Positions 44,723 to 57,700 of a stretch of DNA of 64,000 bases are shown here, piece by piece. The notes below the pieces were generated by a model. It saw only the letters and a list, made by a program, of their open reading frames with translations, had not been told where the DNA came from and searched no databases. This DNA comes from Vitellaria paradoxa (Eukaryota > Streptophyta > Magnoliopsida > Ericales > Sapotaceae), in NCBI GenBank assembly GCA_019916065.1, contig CM034242.1, forward strand, positions 9,182,879 to 9,246,878, written 5' to 3'. The number at the start of each line of letters is the position of its first letter. Within the stretch, counting starts at the first letter, position 1. The position numbers and the translations under genes are program-made.

Positions 44723-47155
44723 TTAAGATGCAATCTAAGTTAGTATAAAATGCAATCTGTAAGTTAATCAACCCAAAGAAAAAAAAAAAAAATTGAAAAA
44801 GTAATCTTGCGTTTGGAAAAGCGAGGAAATGAGGCACATGAACTTCCATAAAAAATAAAAATAAAAAAGGGAAAAAATCTAGGCTTTTTACGAATAATCA
44901 AGTACTCCCACTGTATAATTTAGATAAATAAAATTTATTCACAATAGTAACATAATTGATTCCACGATTTTATTACAAGAACAAAAAAATTATTTGTTCG
45001 AATTCACGATTCAATCATTGACCCCAAGTAAAAGAACAATGAGTTTCATGATAGTAGTTAATGTGGACATTGATTTTTTATAAAGATGTGTTTTGTACTT
45101 AAAGTGTATTAGGAGAATTTTCTTTGATGTTCTTCTCTTAAATGATTGGAATCTAAAGAAACTGTTCTAAATTGATTAAATAGATATAAAATTATATTTA
45201 TATCTATTTAATTATTCTAAAATCAAATTTAGTTTGAATTTAAACTTGATCCTCTTAATACTTTTGATTTTAATTAATTTTTCATAACTAGAAACTCTCA
45301 ATTTTAATAATAATAAGTTAAATAAAAGATTTATCAAGCAAATTTTAAACAGTTACATCCCACTAAAATGTGTTATGATCATAATATATTAATCTTGTGT
45401 AATAGTTTAATTAATAAAATTTTAAATTTATTTCTTAATAATTATTAATTTGAATCTACGCGCACGGGCAGAATAAAATATATGTCGAAAACAACCAGAA
45501 GTAAAATATTCAAGGTAATGAACGAGAGGATAAGGATGATATGCATGACACTTGAGGACGTGATGCTCCTGCATCACTCTGCTTTTGTCAGACTTTCTTT
45601 CTTCTTTCCTATATTTTTTAGCCAATTGTGAAAGAGCACTTCATACGCAGCATGGACGTTGACAGCCACTGTCTAAGAAATATGTACGCCAGGTGCGGCC
45701 GGAGGAGATCAGTTTTTATATCAATACCCTGATCACCCGGACCGTACCAAATTATTTGGGAGTTAGAGATAAAAATAAATAAATAAATAAATAAATAAAA
45801 ATAAATTAGATTTAAAAAATTTTCAATGATGCAACTTTTGAATTATAAAATTACGATTTAAACTTTTATTCAAAACAAAAAAAAATTGTTAAATATGAAA
45901 AGTACATAATTATCTCCAAGTGTCATTTCATTGGTTCAAATAATTTAGTATTAAAATAAATACTTTTTAAAAACTTTTCATGTAAAGATTTAAAATTGTA
46001 AAATAAATTCTAAATAAAATGTATATATATATATTATATTGAAATATAAATTAAGCATTTTACTTTTAATGAAATATAAATTAAGCATTTGACTTTCAGC
46101 AGAAAAAATATTATTTACATCACACTTAATACTAAAACTAAGAATGATTTTCTAGAGGATTTATTTAAAATATTTTCAAAATTTTAAAACTTAATATTGA
46201 AAGATATATTTTTAATTCCTTTTATTTTTAATTTTTTTAACTTGAAAATTTTAATATTGCTAAAATTAAATGAAAAAGAAAGTTACAAGTTTAGTAAAAA
46301 AATTATCTCACTGGATTCCTTCAATATAATTAAGGTATGCTAAAAGAGAGAAACTTAATAGACGATGATCTTTTTTTTTTTTTCCCCTTCCATTCAACTC
46401 GTTCAGTATCCTTAGGACAATCTAATGTGTATGTAATCATTGTTATGTATATAAATGTACATACATATATACATGTATATATTTAATAAATGAGGCGTTA
46501 AATTTACTTGGGTTGACTCACCTAACTTGCATATAAAATAAATGAGGTCTTAAATTTACTAAGGACCCTAGGTAACAACCTAACTTACCAAACGGCCCAG
46601 TCAGCCCTGCTAATATTGAATAGAAAAAAATAAGTTTAAATTTTCCGTATGGAGAATTTACGTAAACAAAATGTTTTGGATGCTAAAAATTTAAACGAAT
46701 GGTTCACATTTAATTTTAAATATTAATAATCTTTTTTTTTTTTTTGTCAAATGGTTCAACTTGATATTGATCAGACTCGATTTTTGAATCGATCTGCTCT
46801 AGTTCGTCTCTAATTCTAACTGCTTTTGCGTAGGAGGTATGCAGTGTGAGATAAAAAAAAAATCTTGCTCTAACGAGAGACAAAAGTTTTAATTTTCTAA
46901 AAATTTTTCAAAATTAGTTCTAGTCAGGAATCTTGTTTCCTACAAAGGAATTACTTGTGCACATTGATGATATTCACAATAGAGTTTTCTAGAGTTTGTG
47001 AGTAAAAAAAAAAAAAAAAGAGCAAAACAAAAGAAAAACAAAGATTAATGTGAAAAGGGTTTTTTTCAAGCTTCTTTCTTCTGTTTTGTAATATGTACTT
47101 TTATTGTTAGAAAATGCTAATAGTTAACTGGATATAGTACACCTGTGAATATAAA

Positions 47156-47660
47156 TAATTACTACGTATGATCGAGCATGCGATGCTAGTGTCAATCACG
47201 AACTAATCATCTATGTGAGATAGGCAGTTGCGTCAGTACTTATTATTCTTCGAGTTTGGTGTCTTAAATTAATATTATTATCCTATAATTTCTAAATTGT
47301 TCTCTAGTACTACTACTATTATGTTATAACTAAGTTGATTGTAAATTATAATTCCTACGCAGTTCCTTTTAAGTTTCTGTAAATGTGTGTTACGGTATGT
47401 ATTTACAAGAGTGTGATTGTTGTACCCAACTACTACTATATTGTAACATGATTACATTTCATAATTCATTTGAGCTCATGCGTGTAAAGTAATTCATTTG
47501 CTATACGTAGCTGACAAATTAGTTTTGCATTTATTAAAAATAGTAGGCACAGCTACAATACCCTTATTGTATGTATTCCTTTGGAGCAAATAGGGGGTGT
47601 TTGGATAACTAGAAAATTAAAAAAATTGGTATAAAAATGACACGTGATTCAGGTATGTTT
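47156..47660. pseudogene. 3' tail of a deleted ankyrin gene
   Basis: Sequence from ACTACGTATGATCGAGCATG onward matches gene C from 62603 (ACTACGCATGATCGAGCATG), including GTGAGATAGGCAGTTGCGTC and the later TGTAACATGATTACATTTC. What precedes it matches DNA far upstream of gene A (33405-33451). The whole promoter and gene between these points are missing, and the join lies in AATT, shared by both parents. Confidence 0.75.
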
Positions 47661-48480
47661 ACTCTTTTATAGAATTCTTGATAATTTGACATGAGACCCT
47701 TTGACATATATGATAGATTGAACTTAAGATTTCATTAATTTGTTTAAAATCAAGATCCTACAGTTGGCCCATAATTTAATTTTTTATCAAAAAATTCATA
47801 TATATAGTATTAACATTTTTTCGAGCTGAGGGATGTGACATTATTTTGAATTAAATAGAGGATAAAAATTACTTTAGTAAAAATTACCCTATGTTCCCTC
47901 CAAAAGAATGATGCCCTAACGGTGGCAAAGGAAGTGCGTGGAGTGATAAAAATTGAGATAAAGTGACATCAGGGGCAGAGATAGAGGTGAGTAGCGGCAA
48001 TTGCTCCCATTCAGTTTAAAAAAATATTTATATATATATATTTTTCATTATTATCCCCACTAAATTTGTTTTGACCCCATTCTTCTTATCTTTTCTTTGG
48101 AAGATTAAAAGTTAAATTACTTTTTTTTTTTTTGATAAAGCTATTCACTTTCTCTCTAATCTCTCTCTTCTTTCTCAACAAACACCATCAGTTTTTCTGA
48201 GTATTGCAGTAATATAGGTATGTATCTATAGATATATATACATATTAAATTTTTACCATTACTCTACAATATTATAACTATAGCTTGACGAACCTCATTT
48301 TTGCATCGTTTCACATTCTCAGCCTTGTTTTTTTCTTAAAAGCTAGATGATAATATCTGGGACCATTGAATAATTCAATTCATTATTAAAATTAGTCAAT
48401 AAATACATTCCAAAACCAAGCTTTCCAAGCCCTTCATCACCGACAATAGTGAAAATGAAGATTCGAATTTCGATTATGAC
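47661..48480. other. Intergenic DNA
   Basis: AT-rich with poly-T runs and a short TATA repeat near 48030. No gene, RNA or mobile element that I can support. Confidence 0.5.
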
Positions 48481-48761
48481 CACACCTTTGCCACTTGAAG
48501 ACAACATCCATTAAAGCGTTCCACCTTATACAAAGACGAAGAGAATGTTATGCACGTGACTATTTTGGGTGCGCACGGTGCAGAAAAAAAAGAAGTAATT
48601 TAATGGACCGGGCAATGCTATCATGGAGGGGCCTGCATGACGAGGACTTGAAGTGGTACAGTGCCGTTAATGAAAGCGACTAAGAGTTTGAAGACTAATC
48701 GAAGGCCGCGAAGTTTTATTTATTCATCATTTATTTTTTCGCTTGTCAAAAAGATATAGTG

Positions 48762-48960
48762 TTTCTTTTTTTTACCTTACATGACTTTTTTTACCAAAAT
48801 TTGTTTTTACAAAAGTTACAACTTTAAGCATTTTAATCGTATTCATAAAAGAATTAAAAAAATATTCATAAAAAATTAAAAAATTTATGTCTGTTAAAAT
48901 AAAAGTTATAAAAATAAAAACAAATTTCAATTTTTTGAGTTATTTTTTGACTTAAACGAA
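48762..48960. repeat. Foldback repeat family, copy 1
   Basis: Diverged copy of the arm TATGACTTTTTTCACCAAAA, then GTTACAACTTTAAGCATTTT and the segment TATGTCTGTTAAAATAAAAG. Arm-like sequence only. Confidence 0.45.
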
Positions 48961-49566
48961 TAGTGTTTACTTAATCGACATGAATTTTTTAATTTTTTTT
49001 CCGAACTAATTTACACAGATAAAAATTATCGTTTCTAAAAAAAAGTAAAAAAATTATATAAAAAGTTAAAAAAAAGAAAACAAACAGTAACTGCAAAAGT
49101 GATTGAGTGACTCCCAGCCCTGCATTTTGGATCAATATCTGTAGTAGGAATAGTGACTCATCTAAAGAGAGGGACCCCCACTATGCAGTCACAGCCGCTG
49201 AAGTCGACTCGATCTCTATCAACCATATGGATGTTCCCACGCAGGGCAACAGGTGCCCGTGGAAATTAAAGAGATGGGTCCCTCATTTTTGTCTTATTGG
49301 TCACTTCTCTTACCATTCTTATCTTTCAAGCCCAATAATTAAAAATTATTATTATTTTTTAATTTTATATTGAACTAAACTAAAATGCATGACGGAGATG
49401 CGTGCTTATAACCTTCTTATATTTTATAAAATGTACATACAAACTTTTTAATTAATTATAAATATAACTACAACGTTGAATTTTAATTGAATGAGCCGAG
49501 CAATGCCGTCCCGAACTGCAAATCCCTCTCGCCCCGTTATCATGGACGGGCCTGCATGATGAAGAT

Positions 49567-49690
49567 TTTTCATCAAAATTTATTTTTCATAAAAATTGTA
49601 ACTTTTAAGTATATTAATCGTATTTGTAAAAAATAAAATAAAAAAATTTACGTTCGTTTAGATAAAAGTTAAAAAAATAAAAAAAATTAG
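49567..49690. repeat. Foldback repeat family, copy 2
   Basis: Single arm: TTTTTCATCAAAATTTATTT, AATTGTAACTTTTAAGTATA, TTAATCGTATTTGTAAAAAA, TTACGTTCGTTTAGATAAAA. It parallels the left arm at 51150-51290. Confidence 0.45.
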
Positions 49691-50022
49691 TTTTTTTTTC
49701 TTACTCTCTTTACCTATTAAAAAATTAACTTATAATAAATTTTATAAAAAAATAATTGAATTTATTAAAATAAAAATTAAATTTAATAAAAAGTAATTTA
49801 TTATTGGAATGATTTATCTTTAAATAATCAAAGTACATAATAATTTACTATTAAAATTAAAATTAGTTATTACTAAAAAATTCTATTATATAAATAAATA
49901 ATATTTTATTAATATTATTTGTTACTATTTATTCAAATTAAAATAAATTATCGTTAAATTAATAATTTGTCGTTAATTTTTTTTTATCAAACTTCACCAG
50001 CTGAAGGATACCAAAATAAGTG

Positions 50023-50100
50023 TTAATTACAAAAGTAAAGATAATTACTATTGGTGTTGTTTTAATTACAAAAGTAAAGATAATTACTATTGGTGTTGTT
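50023..50100 (+). repeat. 39-bp perfect tandem duplication
   Basis: Two identical units (50023-50061, 50062-50100) starting TTAATTACAAAAGTAAAG and containing ATTACTATTGGTGTTG. Perfect identity suggests a recent slip. Confidence 0.9.
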
Positions 50101-51139
50101 TTAGGTGAGAATTGTGTTCATAGAAGACAAACCAACAAGGTGAGGAGGCTCTTGTGTACATATATGTATGACAAAATAAAAAAATTCCAATAGTAAATTA
50201 TTATTTATTAAAATTTAATTCTTATTCTAAAAAATTCAATTATTTTTTTATAATATTTATTATAAATTAATTTTTAAACAGATAAGGCGAGTAAGGAAAG
50301 AGTAAAATTTAAATGTATATGTATATTTATTATTTTATTTATTTTATTATATTTGAGGATATTTTGATTTTAATAAAGTTGTATTATAAAAAAAGTGGTT
50401 GTTTGAAATTCTACGTAATAGTGGTTCTATTATTTTAAGTAATTATCATACAAATTTTATATTTTATTAGATAAATTAATTTTTTAATTTATATTTTAAT
50501 ATAATTTAATCTTAAATATATTAATTTAAATTTATTTAATTTGGAAGCAAGCTGGTATATCTCAAGTGGGCTCGGTTCTTGGATATGATAAGTCCTGGCT
50601 TGGACAAACAAATCAAGTGAATCCAAAAAAGCCTTCACGTTGAGTGAATTGACTATTTTGTTATTTTGCGGAAAGCAATTGTCAAGTGGGGTTCCCGTGA
50701 ATTGTTGCGGGTAAAGGTCGCAATTACCCCTTGAATTTGTGAATTCCTCTAATTAAATTTGAATTAAATATGTTTGAATTCGATTAAAATTATTAATGAA
50801 TATAATTAATTGGATAAGATAATATTTATTTAATTAATGAATTTAAATAAATTAATGATATAAGTCGTTAAATACCTAACTATTATTAAGATTTTTTTAC
50901 TAAACTTATGAATTGGATACTGGTTTGCTGCCTGATTTTAATTAGGATTTTTTATTATTTTTTTATTTTTTAAAAACTAATTTACTGATTTTATTATTAA
51001 TTTAATAATATTAATCAATATTTTTAATGTATAAATATTTACAAACTAAAAATAAGAATGAAAGTGTTATTTGTGCTAAAAAAAAATAAGAAGTTAGGCT
51101 TACTTTCGCTACGGAGAAATAATTTGCTTTTTTTTTTTT

Positions 51140-51460
51140 AAGTTTTTTTTGGTCTTATATGACTTTTTTCACAAAAAATTAATTTTCTTTTTAGAAATTG
51201 TATTTTTTAGGCGTGTTAACCGCATTCGTAAAAAAATAAAAAAAATCACGTCCGTTCAAGTAAAAGTTAAAAAAAAATAAAAAAATTAACATTTTTCATT
51301 TTTTCAACCCAAATGGATAATTTTTATTTAAATGGAGGTTAATTATTTATTTTTTTTTCAACGAATACGGTTAACACGCTTAAAGATTACATCTTTTATA
51401 AAAAAAATCAAATTTTGGTGAAAAAGTCATATAAGACAAAAAAGATCTATAAAAAACTAA
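51140..51460. mobile_element. Foldback (long inverted repeat) element
   Basis: The left arm has GTCTTATATGACTTTTTTCA, then GGCGTGTTAACCGCATTCGT. The right arm is its complement (ACGAATACGGTTAACACGCT, then GAAAAAGTCATATAAGAC). Arms of about 110 bp flank a 90 bp centre. Outer ends are poly-A/T and no target duplication was found. Non-coding. Confidence 0.65.
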
Positions 51461-54022
51461 AGACTAACTTTTTTTAAAACCAAATCTACCCTTAGTCAAG
51501 TGCCAAACGGTAAAAATAAAACAAAAAGCACTTAAAAAAAGTAGCTTTTTAGCTATATTCCCAAACCACCTATTTCGTTTGGCATCTTAATATTTAGATT
51601 TCTTTTTTCAATAGTTTTTGTCTTAGAATAATTTTTTCATCAATATTTAATTTTATGAGTCAATAATATATTTTTTATACGACTCATATATATATATATA
51701 TATATTTTACAAGCACTCATGCTTTTTATATGGATTGCTCACTTAGTACAAGCCAAGAAGTAAGCATATGGGAGAGGTAAAGCCAACACTTATTCCCCCA
51801 CACATATTTTCTCAACATTTCTGTAGGTGAAAGGAAGAAACATCACCCTCTACTTTAGGAGTCATAATGACTCTAAACAATTTTATATAATTTTGATTTT
51901 TAATACGTCAGTTGTTATAAACTCGTAGACATGTAAATCAAATTATAAATATACAAAAAAATGTCAAAAAATTAAAATTTATAATTGGTTTTGCGAGTTT
52001 AATATAATCAGTATCCAATTTACCCAATAATAATCAATTATTAAAGAAATATAATTGAGTTATACTTTTTTAATCACAATCATCCAACTAAATTAGTCCA
52101 AACTCACTAGTTTGGGGGCTCTAGTTGTGAGTTAGAAACAAATTAAATTCGGCAATTTTTTTATTTATTTTAATTTCTTTTAGTAAGTTGGAGTAAAACA
52201 ACTTGTTAAGTCCCGCGCTACCGCTGTCTATGCCGGAATATTCTACCTCTGCTAGTATTTCTCATTGGGCACTAGTTGGAAGAAATGGTGACGTATTTTC
52301 TCAGTTTGACATTGCTGGGGCCAGCGAATGGTTATTTAATTAAATTTTGAGATTTTCTAGTTTGCTATGCTAGTATAAAAAATGCAATCTAAGTTAATCG
52401 ACCAAAAAATAAATTAAATTAAAAAGTGAAAGTAATCATACGTTTGGAAAAGTGAGGCATATGAATTGTTATAAAAAAAAAAAAAGAAAAAAGAAAAAAA
52501 CTTAAATGGAACGAAAAAAATCTCAAGCTTTTTATGAAGGATCCAATATTTTGTTGTGCAATTTTGGCTAATAAAACTTCTCTATCGTAGTTACACAATT
52601 GACTCCACGATTCTATTACAAAAAATTATTTGCTCGAATTTACGGCTCGAACGCCGACTCTAAGTGAAAGAACATCGAGCTCCATGATAGTAATTAACAC
52701 AAATATCAATCTTTTATAAAAATGTGTTTTGCAGCTAGGTGGATTGAGAGAATTCTCTTTCAACACAATATAACATATTGTCATTCTTTTAAGTGACTGG
52801 AACCTAAAGAGAATGTTATAAATTGGATAAATGGATGCAAAATTATATCCATATCCACTTAATGAGATCTAAATTCAAATCCAGTTTGAATTTAGACCCG
52901 ATCCGTTAATATTTCTAATTGTGATTAATTTTTTACAAGTAAAAACTCTCTAATTTTGTAGTAACATAAGTTAAATATAAATTCATTGCATAAGTTTTAA
53001 AAATTCACGTTCCACTAAAGTGAATCATGGTCAAAATTTATTAATTTTGAGCAATAGTTTAACTAAAATAAAATCTTGAATTTATTTTTCAATAGTTATT
53101 AGTTTGTGGGGCTTACCCAATTTTTAGTTCTTTGAGTATTAGAAAGAAAAATCAAAATATATCAAATTTTACAGGTAGCAAACTTTTCTGTGGCCTAACA
53201 ACCACTTCTGCTTAAGCTTGCTTATCAACCCATTTTTAAACAAAATAACATTGAAAATAAAATATATGTCCATAACAACCAGAAGTAACGTGAAAAGATA
53301 AGGAATGAGAGGCTAAGGATAACATGCATGACATTTGAGGACGTGTCTCTCTTGCATCACTCTGCTTTCGTCAGACTTCTTTCTCTCCTTTCTATATTTT
53401 TAGCCAACTATAAAAGAACATTTCATACTCAACATGGATGTTAACAGTCAGTGTCCCTTAAGAAGAAATAGGCAGGTCTAATGCGACCGGGGCGAGGGGG
53501 AGGAGGAGAGGATCAATTTTTATATCAAATTTCTGGTATTGAATAGAAAAATGAAATCAAATTCTCGGTACTGATAAACAAAATATTTTTAGTACCGAGA
53601 ATTTAAACGAATGGTTCACATTTAATTTTAAATATTAAAAATTCTTTCTTTTTGTTAAATAGTTCTACCCGATGATGTTTAGACTCGTTTTCGAGTCGAC
53701 CTAGTCCAATTTGTCTCTGACTGTAGCTGCTTTTAAGTAGCAGCAATGTAGTGTATGGCAAATTTAGTTTTAGCTAGGGTTCTTATTTTCTACAAAGGAA
53801 CTGTTGTGCGCCTTGATAATTAATAATTGAAAATTATTATGCATTAGGTTCAAATTTGTAAAAGTTAAAAACAATTAAGAAAAGTTAAAAAAAATAATAA
53901 TTTTGTGTACGGTAATTATTATTATTATTATTTTTTTCTTACATTTAGTAAAATGTGTAACTTTTCATTAAAAATTTAAAAAACTTGACAATTTATCAAA
54001 CACATAGTTAAAAGTACCGGCT

Positions 54023-54030
54023 TATAAATA
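54023..54030 (+). promoter_or_regulatory. TATA box of gene C
   Basis: TATAAATA in ACCGGCTTATAAATAGAGGG, 72 bp upstream of the ATG, identical in context to gene A. Confidence 0.78.
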
Positions 54031-54439
54031 GAGGGTGATCGCTTACGTCCACTCCCTCCAGTTCAATCATCATCCCTAGTCAGACACTAGAAAAACATTA
54101 TATGGATCCCGATCATATGGATCCCGATCCCAATTTGATGGAGGCTGCTCAGGCAGGGAATATCAATGCCTTGTACGAAGCCATAAAGAAGAACCCTAAT
54201 GTTTTGGAAGGGATTGACGAAATCCAATTCGTCAACACTCCATTACACGAAGCAGCCTCTGCCGGACAAACCAATTTCGCCATAGAGATGATCAGACTAG
54301 CGCCATCATTCGGGAGGAAGTTGAACCCAGACGGTCTCAGCCCCTTGGACCTGGCTGTGATCAACAATCACTACGAGACCGTGAAAAAGCTCGTACGCTT
54401 CGACAGGGAGCTCGTCCGTGTCAAAGGGAAGGAGGGACT

Positions 54440-54699
54440 TGTTAAGAATAAAAGAAGAAGGAAAGAATTATGTATTAATATTTATTTCTGTGTATGAGAA
54501 TACAAAACTACAAGGCCCTTTATATAAGAGGACAATAATCCTAATCCTGATAGGAGATAGTAATCCTAATTATGATTGGATATACAAAATAAGGAATGGA
54601 ATAATAATCCTAATTATGATATAAGGAAAGACATAAAATAAGGAAAGGTATAAAATAAGGGAAACTAATTATATACGATTATACATTACTAATCTAACA
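54440..54699 (-). repeat. Copia 3' LTR
   Basis: Plus-strand ends TGTTAAGAATAAAAG and TACTAATCTAACA. Minus-strand TATA box TATATAAAG at 54516-54524. Confidence 0.95.
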
Positions 54700-54708
54700 C
54701 CCCCCCTC
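54700..54708 (-). other. Copia polypurine tract
   Basis: Minus strand GAGGGGGGG directly before the 3' LTR. Confidence 0.8.
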
Positions 54709-54712
54709 AAAT

Positions 54713-57700
54713 TCAAGGTGGCAACGCAGGAAGCAGCTTGAGTTTGGAGATTAACTCGAAGAAACGACCAGGAGGATGAGCCTTCGTGAAAAGATCGGCA
54801 GTTTGATTTGCTGAGGATACAGAAATGAGACGAACAATACCACTTCTGACATGTTGACGAATAAAGTGACAATCTATTTCAATGTGTTTAGTGCGATCAT
54901 GAAAAACATCATTGTGAGCAATCTGAATAGCACTTTGATTGTCACAATATAATATAGTGCCTGTAGAATGAGTGACACCCATATCAGTAAGAAGCCATCT
55001 AAGCCAAATGAGCTCTTGAGTGGTATCGGCGAGAGCACGGTACTCAGCTTCAGTACTAGAACGGGCAGTGAGAGTTTGTTTCTTGCTACGCCAGGCTATG
55101 AGAGAAGTCCCTAGAAAGAAACAGAACCCTGTCGTAGAACGACGATCAGTAGGATCACCAGCCCAGTCGGCATCAGAAAAAGCATGTAATTCAAGTGAGG
55201 ACTGGGCTGAGTAATGAAGACCATGAAACATAGTGCCTTTGATATATCGGAGAATGCGCAGCAAAGCAGTAAAATGATGAGAACGTGGAGCAGCCATGAA
55301 TTGACTAACAATGTGAACAGCATAAGCAATGTCAGGGCGAGTGACAGTAAGATAAACAAGACTACCAACAAGTTGACGATACAAAGTCGCATCAGATAAT
55401 GGTGCACCATCAAGAGGGGTAAGACGGAGCTGTGGATCAATCGGAGTAGTAGCAGTCTTGCAGTCAGAAATACCAGCCCGTGTTAAGAGATCAGAAGCAT
55501 ACTTAGCTTGAGAGAGAAAGTAACCAGAAGAATCTCGGGAGATCTCCAAGCCCAGAAAGTAATTGAGAAACCCCAAATCCTTCATCTCAAACTGTCGACT
55601 AAGAAATTGTTTGAGAAGAGAAATGCCAACACTGTCATCTCCAGTAATAATCATATCGTCCACATAAAGGAGAAGAAGAACAGATCCAGCTGTAGTCGTG
55701 CGGATAAACAAAGCAGAGTCATATGAACTGGGGATAAATCCAAGCTCACGAATAGTAGAGCTAAACTTCGCAAACCAGGCACGAGGAGCCTGTTTCAGCC
55801 CATATAGTGCTCGACGAAGCTTGCAAACATGAGAAGACGGAACAGAGGAGCCCGGAGGAGGTTGTATATAGACTTCCTCAGTAAGATCGCCATTTAGAAA
55901 GGCATTCTTAACATCCATTTGATAAAGATCCCAGTTACGAGCAGCAGAAATAGCAAGTAAACTGCGAACGGAAGTAAGCCTAGCAACAGGAGCAAAATTT
56001 TCTTCATAGTCAATACCATATTTCTGAGTAAAACCTCGAGCAACAAGACGAGCTTTGTGTCGCTCAATAGAACCATCTGAACGGGTTTTGATTTTATAGA
56101 TCCATTTGCAACTGATAGCAGTCTTCCCAGGAGGAAGGGGAACCACATCCCAAGTATGAGTTTTCTCAAGAGCCTGTAACTCATCATCCATAGCTTGCTG
56201 CCATAAAGGGTTAGTACAAGCCTCACGGTAGGAAGAAGGTTCGTGAGTAGAAAAGGCAGCAGAACCAACAATATAATCACGAAGACGAACAGAAGGTTGT
56301 GTTACTCGTTTAGGACGTTCTGAAGGAGGAGATTCGTCAACAAGGGATGGAGGAGAAGACTCATCAGGAGTGGTCACAGGTCCAGCAGAAGACCCAGGTG
56401 TCTCGGGATGAACCGTAAGCAGTGGTGTCTGAGAGACTTGTGGACTATCTGCATCAAATATGTCAGAATGCAAATCTTTGGAAATATCAGTAAAGAGAGG
56501 ATTATGGGAAGAGGTAGAAAGATGAAATGGAGAAAGAGTAGAAAACATCTTGTGTTCCCAAAAGACAACATGTCGAGAGACACGAAGACGTCGAGAAATA
56601 GGATCCCAACACCGATACCCCTTATGTTCAATACCATAACCCAAGAAACAACAAAGACGAGAGCGTGGTTCAAGTTTAGTTCTTTCATGGGGTTGAAGGA
56701 GAACAAAACAAGCAGACCCAAATACTCTAAGATGAGAATAATCAGGAGGGGAGCCATATAAGCGTTCAAAAGGGGTAGAATTACCAAGGACAGAAGTGGG
56801 AACACGATTAATGGTGTAGGCAGCAGTAAGAGCAGCTTCCCCCCAAAATTTTTCTGGACAGGAGGAAGAAATAAGAAGGGCACGGATCGTGTCAAGAAGA
56901 TGACGATGTTTGCGTTCTGCCCGACCATTTTGCTGAGAAGTACCAGGACAAGAAAGATGAGACTGTGTCCCCTGAGAGCGTAGAAAAGATAAAACCTCAG
57001 AGTCAAGATATTCCATAGCATTATCAGTTCGAAAAACTTTGATTGTACGAGAAAATTGAGTTTTCACCATTGCTGAGAAATCAGAGTATACCTGTTTAAG
57101 TTCAGAACGTTTAGTTAAAAGATACAACCAAGTATAGCGAGTATAATCATCTACAAAAATAACAAAATAACGAGAGCCCCCCATAGTGGGAGTGGGTGAA
57201 GGGCCCCAGATATCCGAGTGAACGAGATCAAATGGTGCAAGAGAAACAGAATTACTTTTATTAAAAGGTAAAGCGGGTTGTTTAGCAGTTTGACATGATA
57301 AACAATCAACTTTCTCAGAAACCACATGACCCAATTGACCACTAGAAACTAAAGTTTTCAAACGACTAAAAGACACATGACCCAAACGACAATGCCAAAG
57401 ATTAAAAATAGAAGACGTGGAAGCGGAAACAGCAGTGGAAGCAGCAGAGGATGGTGGAAGTTGGAGGTGAACAATCTCAAACAGACGTCCATGCTTACGG
57501 CCTATCCCAATAACCTGTTTCGTCTGTGGGTCCTGCACCAAACAACCAGAAGCAGAAAAAGTAACAATCAGACCAAGTTCACATAATTGACCAACAGACA
57601 CAAAATTTAAAGCAAGGGTAGGAATGTGGTAAACATTAGAAAGAGAAATAGATGAAGTAGAAATATGACCAGTGTGGGTAACAGACATATGAGTACCATC

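Larger units (their letters stand above)
41661..47155. other. Array upstream DNA, second copy
   Basis: Aligned with the host DNA on both sides of the two gypsy elements: 41661-41702 with 735-776, 41703-43710 with 9834-10973, and 43713-47155 with 28934-33450. It therefore shows both empty target sites. It contains two TIR insertions (42652-43544, 44569-44722) and many poly-A/T runs. No gene seen. Confidence 0.75.
48481..54022. other. Array upstream DNA, unit C
   Basis: More diverged copy of the upstream region. Blocks near 48630-48710, 49085-49250, 50630-50660, 52370-53000 and 53110-53520 resemble units A and B, for example TATAAAAAATGCAATCTAAG and AACAACCAGAAGTAA. Between them lie a foldback repeat family and a 39 bp tandem repeat. 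Short ORFs at 48495 and 49107 show no recognisable domain. Confidence 0.6.

Noticed and set aside
48495..48683. 62-residue plus-strand ORF with Cys and Arg residues
   Set aside because: Lies in decayed array upstream DNA whose counterparts in the other units do not keep the frame.
54102..54497. A short stand-alone 131-residue ankyrin protein
   Set aside because: The last 20 residues come from the Copia LTR, and the missing half of the exon lies just beyond the element at 59764.
55894..57021. Leu-rich minus-strand ORFs (55894-56280, 56374-57021)
   Set aside because: Alternative-frame shadows of the Copia pol ORF.
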